Origin: Flavobacteriales bacterium
Lineage (GTDB): Bacteria > Bacteroidota > Bacteroidia > Flavobacteriales > BACL11
Direction: 5' to 3'
Length of the DNA: 23,029 bases
Assembly (NCBI GenBank): GCA_002728175.1
Contig: PBVH01000009.1
Location: 35,420 to 58,448, forward strand
Position 1 is the stretch's first letter, and each line of letters starts with the position of its first letter. The notes below the pieces were generated by a model. It was not told where the DNA came from, did no database searches, and saw only the letters and a list, made by a program, of their open reading frames with translations. Of the stretch, positions 1-6,993 are shown in pieces. The translations under genes were made by a program, and so were the position numbers.

Positions 1-38
1 CTATGTGTCAAACTAGTTTTAAAAAAATATCTTTGTAA
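1..38 (+). CDS. Possible 3' end of an upstream gene (partial)
   Basis: Reading frame 3 is open from the window edge to a TAA at 36-38, one base before the gpsA ATG at 40; it would encode a C-terminus ending in TSFKKISL. Genes downstream in this run are packed with 0-6 nt gaps, so a gene ending here fits the operon. Too little is visible to name a product, and the frame may be open by chance: frame 1 is also open here and runs in phase into gpsA. Confidence 0.3.
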   Translation, partial: MCQTSFKKISL

Positions 39-39
39 G

Positions 40-1020
40 ATGAATATTATTGTACTTGGAGCAGGAACATTTGGAACAGCAATAGCTAATGAACTTTCTG
101 TTAATACTCAAAATAAAGTCATTTTATTTTCAAGAAATGACAATAAGGTACATGAGATTAATGATTTTCATACAAATAAAGCTTGCTTTCCAAATAAGCG
201 TTTGTCCGAAAATTTAAGTGCATCTTCAAATGATAAGATTATGAAAAATGCAGATGTTATTTTTATTGCCATTCCTTCCAATTCTATTATCCAAAATTTA
301 TCAAAATATAAAGAAAATTTCAATTCAAAAACTTTATTTGTTAATCTTTCAAAAGGCTTTTTAAAGGGTGGGAAAATTATAGTTGAAGAACTTAAAAAAA
401 ATTTAAATTCAAATAATATTGTTTCTCTAAAGGGGCCATCTTTTGCTGTTGAGGTAATGGAACATGCTGATACACTTTTAACTTTAGGTCATTCTAATAA
501 AAGTCAATATGATATTTTAAGTACAATAATTCAAAATACATCCCTATACGTTGATTCTACAAATGATATAAGGGGGGTTGAAATACTAAGTGTTCTAAAA
601 AATGTTTATGCTTTGGTTTTAGGAATAGTTGATGCCAAGTTTAATTCACCAAATACTCGTTTTATGATTTTAACAAAGGCATTTTCTGAAATTAGAGTGT
701 TTTTAAGTATGTTAGGTGGAAAAGATGATACATTATTTTTGGCATGTGGTTTTGGTGATTTATGTATGACGTCTTTACATGACCTTAGTAGAAATAGAAC
801 TTTAGGATTACTAGTTGGAAAAGGATTCTTTAATTCCGACTATAAATCAAATGCTGTTATTTTAGAAGGATTAAATTCAATTAAAATACTGCATGATTTA
901 TTAGATGAAAATCAAATGAAAAGATTACCGATCTTTAGTAAAGTTTACTCCTATTTCACAAATCCAGATGATAGTAAAATTGACTTTTATTATTCAGAAT
1001 TTATTGACTATAATAAATAG
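40..1020 (+). CDS. gpsA: NAD(P)-dependent glycerol-3-phosphate dehydrogenase, GpsA family
   Basis: Predicted cytoplasmic dehydrogenase interconverting dihydroxyacetone phosphate and sn-glycerol 3-phosphate. The 326-residue length is normal for GpsA. A Rossmann nucleotide-binding motif GAGTFGTA lies at residues 7-14. GPSFAVEV at 132-139, the catalytic lysine in SVLKNVYA (K187), GFGDLCMT at 237-244 and SRNR at 250-253 all match the family. The ATG at 40 is chosen because the Rossmann strand begins at once (MNIIVLGAG); the frame stays open upstream, but an extension would be atypical. It leads the polysaccharide run and is followed by the cytidylyltransferase fusion after 2 nt. It may be the housekeeping enzyme for phospholipid synthesis or a dedicated copy supplying glycerol phosphate to the glycan. 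The fold and family are secure; the role in this locus is inferred. Confidence 0.88.
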   Translation: MNIIVLGAGTFGTAIANELSVNTQNKVILFSRNDNKVHEINDFHTNKACFPNKRLSENLSASSNDKIMKNADVIFIAIPSNSIIQNLSKYKENFNSKTLFVNLSKGFLKGGKIIVEELKKNLNSNNIVSLKGPSFAVEVMEHADTLLTLGHSNKSQYDILSTIIQNTSLYVDSTNDIRGVEILSVLKNVYALVLGIVDAKFNSPNTRFMILTKAFSEIRVFLSMLGGKDDTLFLACGFGDLCMTSLHDLSRNRTLGLLVGKGFFNSDYKSNAVILEGLNSIKILHDLLDENQMKRLPIFSKVYSYFTNPDDSKIDFYYSEFIDYNK

Positions 1021-1022
1021 TT

Positions 1023-2177
1023 ATGAGTATTTTAGCATTTATACCAGCAAGAGGAGGAAGTAAATCTATTCCACTTAAAAATATAAAAATGTTTTGTGGT
1101 AAACCTTTGATTTATTGGAATCTACTTTCATTACAAAAATCAAGTGTAGATAAAATAATTGTTGCAACAGATTCAAATCAAATTAAGAATACAGTTTTAT
1201 CATTTTCCTTTTCAAAAGTTGAAGTGTATAATAGAAATTATGAAAATGCAACAGACGATGCCAGTTCAGAATCAGTAATGCTTGAATATATAGAATCTGC
1301 TAATATATTAGATTCTGATACATTTATTCTTGTTCAAGCAACATCACCATTTACTCAAACTAATAATTTTGATGAAGCCTTGGAGCTTTTTGAATCTTTT
1401 GATTCAGTAGTAAGTTGTTCAATAACAAAACGGTTTTTTTGGAACGAAAATGGGATAGCTTTAAATTATGATATAAATAAACGTAAAAAAAGACAAGATT
1501 TTAAAGGAACCCTAATTGAAAATGGAGCTATTTATATAAATAGCGTTAAAAATATAAAAGAAAACAGAAATAGAATATCAGGTAAAATAGGTATTTATCG
1601 TATGCCAGAATATACTAGTATTGAACTTGATGAAGAATTAGATTGGATAACTGCAGAAAATATTATGAATAAATATATCATTAATGAAAAGCTAAGTTTT
1701 AATAATATTAAAGTTATATTATCAGATGTTGATGGAGTATTAACTGATGGGGGCATGTATTACAGTGAAAATGGAAATGAAATCAAAAAGTTTTGTGTTT
1801 ATGATGGAATGGCGTTTAGATTATTGCAGCAGTCAGGATACAAGGTTGGTATTATAACAACTGAAGATATGAATTTAAATAGAAGAAGAGCTAAAAAACT
1901 TAATTTAGATTATGATTTTCATGGAGCAAATGATAAGCTTATGATTATTCAAAACTTTTGTAAAAAAGAAGGATTTAAAATTAGTCAGGTAGCGTATATT
2001 GGAGATGATATCAACTGTTATGAATTATTATCGAAAGTTGGAATCGCAGCTTGTCCAAAAAATGCAGTTGATAAAATAAAAAATATTCCTAAAATTTTTC
2101 ATCTTAGTAAATGTGGAGGCGAAGGTGTTTTAAGAGAATTTGCAGAATTAATTTTAAACAATCAAAATAGTAAATAA
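1023..2177 (+). CDS. neuA: CMP-nonulosonate cytidylyltransferase fused to a KdsC-type HAD phosphatase
   Basis: Two-domain cytoplasmic enzyme of 384 residues. Residues 1 to about 225 are an acylneuraminate cytidylyltransferase, with the CTP-binding motif RGGSKSIPLKN (10-20) and VQATSPF (104-110); it would activate a sialic-acid-like sugar as its CMP ester. Residues about 228-380 are a C0-type HAD phosphatase of the KdsC/YrbI group: nucleophile motif SDVDGVLTD (D235, D237), motif II IITT (277-280), motif III lysine in NDKL (K305) and motif IV GDDIN (327-331). All HAD catalytic residues are present, so the phosphatase is probably active, most simply on a nonulosonate 9-phosphate made by the synthase at 3192. 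Vertebrate CMP-sialate synthetases also carry a HAD-like C-terminal domain. It sits 2 nt after gpsA and 6 nt before galE. The exact sugar (Neu5Ac, KDN or another) cannot be read directly. Confidence 0.9.
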   Translation: MSILAFIPARGGSKSIPLKNIKMFCGKPLIYWNLLSLQKSSVDKIIVATDSNQIKNTVLSFSFSKVEVYNRNYENATDDASSESVMLEYIESANILDSDTFILVQATSPFTQTNNFDEALELFESFDSVVSCSITKRFFWNENGIALNYDINKRKKRQDFKGTLIENGAIYINSVKNIKENRNRISGKIGIYRMPEYTSIELDEELDWITAENIMNKYIINEKLSFNNIKVILSDVDGVLTDGGMYYSENGNEIKKFCVYDGMAFRLLQQSGYKVGIITTEDMNLNRRRAKKLNLDYDFHGANDKLMIIQNFCKKEGFKISQVAYIGDDINCYELLSKVGIAACPKNAVDKIKNIPKIFHLSKCGGEGVLREFAELILNNQNSK

Positions 2178-2183
2178 AAATCG

Positions 2184-3191
2184 ATGAAAGTTATTGTAAC
2201 TGGTGGAGCAGGATATATAGGTAGTCATACTATTATTGAACTTGTATCATCTAAATTTACTCCAATTATAATCGATAATTTATGTAATTCCAATATTAGT
2301 AATATCAATGGTATAAAAAAAATTACTGGAAAAAAAATTAAATGGTATAACAAAGATTGTTGTAATAAAAAAGATATGTATGAGATTTTTGAAACTGAAA
2401 AAAATATTTCTGGTATTATACATTTTGCAGCTTATAAATCAGTAGAAGAATCAACTAAAAATCCAAAGAAATATTATGATAATAATATTGGATCTTTAGA
2501 GATTTTATTAGACTGTATGAACAAATACAAGGTCAACAATTTAGTTTTTTCTTCTTCTTGCACTGTATATGGTAGTCCAGACAAATTACCTGTTGATGAA
2601 AGTGCTTTTTTCAAAAAAGCTGAATCTCCTTATGCAGAAACTAAACAGCTATGTGAAAAAGTTTTACAGGAGTCTTCAATAAATTTTGTTTCATTAAGAT
2701 ATTTTAATCCAATCGGAGCACATGGTTCTGGACTAATTGGAGATTGTTCTTCAGATAAACCTGCTAATTTAGTTCCAATCATATGTGAAGTAGCAAATGG
2801 GATTAGAGAAAATCTTATTATAAATGGAAACAATTACAATACAATTGATGGAACATGTGTAAGAGATTATATTAATATTATTGATTTAGCAGAATCACAT
2901 GTGAGTGCATTATTTTACTTGTTAGAAAATAATCAAAATAATTTTTTCAATATTGGAACAGGAAAAGGGCTAAGTGTTTTGCAGGCAGTAGACGCTTTTG
3001 AAAAAGCAAATAAAATTAAAATTAATTTTTCTATAGGAAATAGAAGAATTGGAGATGTCGAAGAAATTTATTCAGATAACAAAAAGGTAAAAAAAATATT
3101 AAATTGGGAAGCAAAAAGATCAATTAAAGATGCTATGAAAAGTGCTTGGAAGTGGCAGCTTAATAAAAATAATTTAAAAAATTATAGTTGA
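2184..3191 (+). CDS. galE: UDP-glucose/UDP-N-acetylglucosamine 4-epimerase, GalE
   Basis: Extended short-chain dehydrogenase of 335 residues, the normal GalE length. It interconverts UDP-glucose and UDP-galactose (or the N-acetylated pair) in the cytoplasm and would supply a galactose-type sugar nucleotide. The NAD-binding motif GGAGYIGSHT is at 7-16, a serine-rich active-site strand SSSCTVYG at 123-130, and the catalytic YxxxK is Y150/K154 in SPYAETK. The stretch LRYFNPIGAHGSGLIGD and the later VRDYINIIDLA are GalE hallmarks. The TGA stop directly abuts the ATG of the synthase gene (0 nt gap), so translational coupling is likely. Whether it accepts N-acetylated substrates cannot be decided here. 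Confidence 0.93.
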   Translation: MKVIVTGGAGYIGSHTIIELVSSKFTPIIIDNLCNSNISNINGIKKITGKKIKWYNKDCCNKKDMYEIFETEKNISGIIHFAAYKSVEESTKNPKKYYDNNIGSLEILLDCMNKYKVNNLVFSSSCTVYGSPDKLPVDESAFFKKAESPYAETKQLCEKVLQESSINFVSLRYFNPIGAHGSGLIGDCSSDKPANLVPIICEVANGIRENLIINGNNYNTIDGTCVRDYINIIDLAESHVSALFYLLENNQNNFFNIGTGKGLSVLQAVDAFEKANKIKINFSIGNRRIGDVEEIYSDNKKVKKILNWEAKRSIKDAMKSAWKWQLNKNNLKNYS

Positions 3192-4055
3192 ATGTATAAG
3201 GAGCCAAAATTAATTGCAGAAATAGGATGTAATCATAAAGGAGAGATTAAAATTGCAAAAAATCTGATGAAAGTTGCATCAGAAAGCGGTGTTAAAATTG
3301 TAAAATTTCAAAAACGAAATAATAAAGAGTTACTGACTGAGAGTCAGTATAATAAACCACATCCAAATCCAATGCATTCTTACGGAGAAACTTATGGTAA
3401 ACACAGAGAATTTTTAGAATTTGATATAAGTCAACATAAAGTGTTAAAGGAGTATGCCGAAGAATTAGGTTTAATTTATTCGTCTTCTGTATGGGATGTA
3501 ACTTCAGCTGCTGAAATAATTTCTTTAAATCCAAAATTTATAAAGGTACCTTCTGCCTGCAATAATAATTTTGATATGTTAAAGAAATTAAGAGATCAAT
3601 ATCATGGAGAAGTTCATATTTCTTTTGGTATGACAACCAAAGATGAAGAGGTGTCGATAGTAAATTTTTTTGAAGAAAAAAATCAAGCAAAAAGATTAAT
3701 ATTATATGCTTGTACATCCGGATATCCTGTGTCATTTGAAGATATTTGTATGTTAGAGATTCTCAGACTAAAAGAAACTTTTCAAAATAAAGTTAAAGAT
3801 ATTGGATTTTCAGGTCATCATTTAGGAATTGCAGTAGATATCGCAGCTTATACTTTAGGAGCATCTTGGATCGAGCGTCATTTTACATTAGATAGAACTT
3901 GGAAAGGAACAGATCATGCTGCTTCATTAGAACCTACTGGAATTAGAAAATTATCTAGAGATTTAATAGCCACATATAAGTCTTTAACTAATAAAGGATC
4001 TGATATATTAGACGTAGAAAAGGTTCAAAGAGAAAAGCTTAAGTATAAAAAGTAG
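3192..4055 (+). CDS. neuB: Nonulosonic acid (sialic acid/KDN) synthase, NeuB/NANS family, without SAF domain
   Basis: Condenses phosphoenolpyruvate with a six-carbon mannose-type substrate to give a nine-carbon nonulosonic acid. It is a TIM barrel with AEIGCNHKG (9-17), VKFQ (37-40), GFSGHH (205-210), ERHFTLDR (228-235) and DHAASLEP (241-248). At 287 residues it is about 50-60 residues shorter than usual NeuB: the C-terminal SAF/antifreeze domain that covers the active site of the partner subunit is missing, and the stop is followed by wzx, with no leftover coding sequence. HSYGETYGKH (62-71) and TWKGTDHAASLEP (236-248) resemble, from memory, the animal sialic acid 9-phosphate synthase (NANS) more than E. 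coli NeuB, suggesting a 6-phosphorylated substrate. The phosphatase half of the protein at 1023 would then remove the phosphate. The family is certain; the substrate is inferred. Confidence 0.88.
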   Translation: MYKEPKLIAEIGCNHKGEIKIAKNLMKVASESGVKIVKFQKRNNKELLTESQYNKPHPNPMHSYGETYGKHREFLEFDISQHKVLKEYAEELGLIYSSSVWDVTSAAEIISLNPKFIKVPSACNNNFDMLKKLRDQYHGEVHISFGMTTKDEEVSIVNFFEEKNQAKRLILYACTSGYPVSFEDICMLEILRLKETFQNKVKDIGFSGHHLGIAVDIAAYTLGASWIERHFTLDRTWKGTDHAASLEPTGIRKLSRDLIATYKSLTNKGSDILDVEKVQREKLKYKK

Positions 4056-4098
4056 ATATGTGTAATAGTATTTTTTTAATCTTTAATTATATTTAATT

Positions 4099-5391
4099 GT
4101 GTTAAAAAAATTGTTTAGCTCTTATTTATATAAGCAGTCTTTCATAGCTTTATTTATTAAAGTTTTAGGAGCTGTAATGGCGTTCTTATTTAATATTTTT
4201 CTTGCTAGAAAATTAGGAGCTGAACAAACAGGCGTATTTTATTTATGCTATACAGTTCTGATGATTGCGATTGTTTTCTCAAGATTAGGAATTGATAATG
4301 TATTGTTAAGAAATGTTGCATCATTTAATAATAAAAAAAGATACCAAGATTTAAAAAGTATTTTTGTAGGCTCTATGAAGATAGTTTTATTTTCTAGTTT
4401 GATAGTATCTTTGCTATTATATTTTTTGTCAGAAACTCTAGCAATTTATTTATTTAAGAATCCTAAAATGCTTAATTCACTACGGCTTATTTTAATTGCG
4501 ATTATTCCATATTCTCTAAGTTTAATTGTTGTTGCTGGACTTAAAGGATTAAAGAAAATAGGGGAAGCTACAATAATTGAAAGTGTAGTTATTCCGACAT
4601 TTTCAGCTGTAGTTTTGTATTTTATGTTAGAAGGCGCAAATATTAAAGATTTTGTTAGTAGTTATGTTATAGGATTTTTTCTGTTAATTTGTTTAGCGTT
4701 TTTCTTTTGGGAAAGAAATACATCGTTTATTAAAGAAAAAACATTAAGAGTAGATTATAAAAAGATTCTTAATAGTAGTATTCCGTTGTTGTGGGTTTCC
4801 GCCATGTTTTTAGTTAATACTTGGGCTGACAGAATCTTTTTAGGATATTATTCAAGTGCAGAAGATGTTGGTGTCTATAGTATTTCAGTAAAAATTGCAT
4901 TATTGGTTAGTTTTATATTAGGTGCTGTTAATAGCGCTAGTTCTGCAAAGTTTTCAGAATATTATAATAATAAAAATATTCAAAAATTATCATATTATTG
5001 TAATAAAGCAACAAATATGATGGTTATTTTTTCTTTTCCTGTTTTGATAATATTAATTATATTTTCAAATAAAATTTTATCAGTATTTGGCTCAGAATTT
5101 GTCGTAGGATCAACAATATTAACTATACTTTGTCTAGCTCAATTTGTTAATGTAGCCACTGGATCAGTAGGACAAATTTTAGCAATGTCAAACAATGAAA
5201 AATATTTAAAAAAATCAATATTTGCAGGTATGGGTGTAAATATTATTTTAAATATAATTTTAATTCCTAAACTGAATATGACTGGAGCAGCTTTAGCAAC
5301 AGGTATTAGTTGGGTAATTTCTACTATGTTTGCATTATATTATGTTAAGAAAAAATTAGATTTTATTGCTTGTGTTTTTTTTAATAAATAA
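4099..5391 (+). CDS. wzx: Wzx-type oligosaccharide flippase
   Basis: Integral inner membrane protein of 430 residues, strongly hydrophobic along its whole length, with a dozen or more predicted membrane segments. It is a polysaccharide transporter of the MOP/MATE-like superfamily that flips the undecaprenyl-diphosphate-linked repeat unit to the periplasmic face. The N-terminal signature includes VLGAVMAFLFNIFLARKLG and GVFYLCYT, followed by a charged RLGIDNVLLRNVA stretch typical of this family. The start is a GTG at 4099; no ATG in this frame fits better. The 43-nt gap before it (4056-4098) is the largest in the first part of the run and holds no recognisable promoter. Paired with the polymerase at 8099, it defines a Wzx/Wzy-dependent pathway. 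Confidence 0.9.
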   Translation: MLKKLFSSYLYKQSFIALFIKVLGAVMAFLFNIFLARKLGAEQTGVFYLCYTVLMIAIVFSRLGIDNVLLRNVASFNNKKRYQDLKSIFVGSMKIVLFSSLIVSLLLYFLSETLAIYLFKNPKMLNSLRLILIAIIPYSLSLIVVAGLKGLKKIGEATIIESVVIPTFSAVVLYFMLEGANIKDFVSSYVIGFFLLICLAFFFWERNTSFIKEKTLRVDYKKILNSSIPLLWVSAMFLVNTWADRIFLGYYSSAEDVGVYSISVKIALLVSFILGAVNSASSAKFSEYYNNKNIQKLSYYCNKATNMMVIFSFPVLIILIIFSNKILSVFGSEFVVGSTILTILCLAQFVNVATGSVGQILAMSNNEKYLKKSIFAGMGVNIILNIILIPKLNMTGAALATGISWVISTMFALYYVKKKLDFIACVFFNK

Positions 5392-5393
5392 AT

Positions 5394-5966
5394 ATGATTA
5401 GAAAGTATTATTATAAAATTGCATTAAAGATTTTTACATATATTCGTGTATTAGTTTTAAAAATTAAATATCCTTTTGTTTTTCAGATTAATAAATCAAA
5501 TTTTATTGGAAAAAATATTTTAGTCAAGCAATTTTTCTTCAGTAATAAAAAGTTAAATATTATTTTAAAAAAAAATAATATTATTAATAGTTACGTTATA
5601 TTCCAGGGGTCAGGGAAAATAACTTTTGGAGAAAACTCATTTTGTGGTGAGTTTTCAGTTTTTGGTTGTAATGAAAAAATAGATATTGGCAAGAATGTTA
5701 TGATTGCACAAGCAGTTACTATTAGAGATACTGATCATAATTTTAATTCAATAGATCTTCCTATGATTAAGCAAGGAATAACTACATCTTCAGTTTTAAT
5801 TGACGATGATGTATGGATAGGTCATGGTGTTATAATTACAAAAGGAGTTAAAATTGGCAAAGGATCGATTATTGCTGCTGGAGCAGTGGTAACTAAAGAT
5901 ATTCCAGCTTATTCTATTGCAGGAGGAGTTCCCGCAAGAGTTATCAAAAAAAGAGAAAATGTGTAA
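5394..5966 (+). CDS. Left-handed beta-helix O-acyltransferase, WbbJ/maltose acetyltransferase-like
   Basis: A 190-residue hexapeptide-repeat acyltransferase that most likely adds an O-acetyl group to a sugar of the repeat unit, using acetyl-CoA in the cytoplasm. Isoleucine/valine-rich hexapeptide turns run from about residue 70 to 180 (for example KIDIGKNVMIAQ and GVKIGKGSIIAAGAVVTKDI). The probable catalytic histidine is H115 in DTDHNF, and the C-terminal GGVPARVIKKR is diagnostic of the WbbJ-like group. The N-terminal 65 residues are basic and not recognisable. It follows wzx after 2 nt and overlaps the sulfotransferase start by 8 nt, so both decorating enzymes are probably translated together. 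The acceptor sugar is unknown. Confidence 0.88.
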   Translation: MIRKYYYKIALKIFTYIRVLVLKIKYPFVFQINKSNFIGKNILVKQFFFSNKKLNIILKKNNIINSYVIFQGSGKITFGENSFCGEFSVFGCNEKIDIGKNVMIAQAVTIRDTDHNFNSIDLPMIKQGITTSSVLIDDDVWIGHGVIITKGVKIGKGSIIAAGAVVTKDIPAYSIAGGVPARVIKKRENV

Positions 5967-6861
5967 AAATTCACATTTAATTTGTGTTGGGGCACAAAAA
6001 TCAGGAACAACTACTTTACACGATATATTAAAACAACATTCTGACATTTCTCTACCAGATATTAAAGAAACTAAATTTTTTCAAAGAGATACCGAATTTA
6101 AAAAAGGTATTATTTATTATCATAACTATTTTGATTTAAATAAAAAATATTTTGTTGAGGTTGATCCTGAATATATGTTTTTGGATTATGTGCCAAAAAG
6201 AATTTTTGATACATTAGGTCCAAATACTAAAATAATTTTTATGTTACGTAACCCTATTGATAGAGCATTTTCTCAGTACCTAATGTCTAAAAGAAGAGGT
6301 TTTGAAACGCTTAAATTTGATAAAGCAATTTTAGATGAAAAAGATAGATTATTGATTGATGATTCTCAAGCTGATTTCTATAAATCAAAAACAGTAAATT
6401 TTAGTTATATATCAAGAGGTTATTATGCTAAGCAAATTAATAATTTTTTAAAATACTTTAATATAAATAACATGATGTTTGTTTTGTTTGAAGAGGATTT
6501 TGTTAAGAATAGAAATGAAACTGTTTTAAAGATATTAGATTTTATAGGTGCAAATAAAAAAATCGAATTAGATACTAATTTTATTAGTAATCCTGCTACT
6601 TCATATAAAAATAAACATATTACCAATTTTTTAAATAGACCTAATTTTTTTAAGAAATTATTTAAGTATGTTCTTCCAAAAAAAATACGATCAATTATAA
6701 GAGAAAAAATTCTGAGTATAAATTATTCTTCAAAGATTTTAGAAAAACTAACGGATAAAGAAAGAAGATATTATTTAGATGCATATTTTTCAAATGATAT
6801 TATAGAGTTAGAAAAAATAATAAAAAGAAAAACTAATTGGCTTAATTATAAAAAATTATAA
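5959..6861 (+). CDS. PAPS-dependent carbohydrate sulfotransferase
   Basis: A 300-residue sulfotransferase that would move sulfate from PAPS to a hydroxyl of the glycan. The 5'-phosphosulfate loop is VGAQKSGTTTL (10-20), and the 3'-phosphate site is in IIFMLRNPIDRAFSQ (92-106, with R97 and S105). The spacing between them and the C-terminal WLNYK are typical of the P-loop sulfotransferase fold. The ATG at 5959 is preferred over an in-frame TTG at 5917: the shorter form begins just before the PAPS loop, as the family does, and gives an 8-nt overlap (ATGTGTAA) with the upstream stop. No membrane anchor is evident, so it should act in the cytoplasm before export. Sulfated polymers are common among marine bacteria; the acceptor is unknown. 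Confidence 0.9.
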   Translation: MCKNSHLICVGAQKSGTTTLHDILKQHSDISLPDIKETKFFQRDTEFKKGIIYYHNYFDLNKKYFVEVDPEYMFLDYVPKRIFDTLGPNTKIIFMLRNPIDRAFSQYLMSKRRGFETLKFDKAILDEKDRLLIDDSQADFYKSKTVNFSYISRGYYAKQINNFLKYFNINNMMFVLFEEDFVKNRNETVLKILDFIGANKKIELDTNFISNPATSYKNKHITNFLNRPNFFKKLFKYVLPKKIRSIIREKILSINYSSKILEKLTDKERRYYLDAYFSNDIIELEKIIKRKTNWLNYKKL

Positions 6862-6867
6862 TATCTT

Positions 6868-6981
6868 ATGAAAAAACCGAAAGTATATATAGTAATACTC
6901 AATTACAAAAGTGTAATTGATACAGCTGAATATTTGGAAAGAAACATAAATATAGTATTTAAAATAAGTAACAATGTATAA
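6868..6981 (+). pseudogene. N-terminal stump of a family 2 glycosyltransferase
   Basis: A 37-residue ORF with an intact ATG starts KKPKVYIVILNYKSV and continues DTAEYLER before ending in a TAA. This is the first beta strand and helix of a GT2 glycosyltransferase and parallels the start of the intact GT2 12 nt downstream (EKVYVTIVTYNSF, then ETIECLES), in the same reading frame. The two are clearly diverged in DNA, so this looks like the remnant of a different transferase rather than a fresh duplication. No catalytic residues remain. It begins 6 nt after the sulfotransferase and may still be translated. Confidence 0.65.
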
Positions 6982-6993
6982 TTTGAAAATCAA

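Noticed and set aside
28..35. TATCTTTG matching the Bacteroidota -7 promoter consensus TAnnTTTG before gpsA
   Set aside because: It ends only 4 bases before the start codon, has no matching -33 element, and would give a leaderless transcript; in such AT-rich DNA chance matches are expected.
5917..5958. TTG start extending the sulfotransferase by 14 residues
   Set aside because: The extension is polar, lies inside the acyltransferase gene, and is not needed by the fold; the ATG at 5959 sits right before the PAPS loop.
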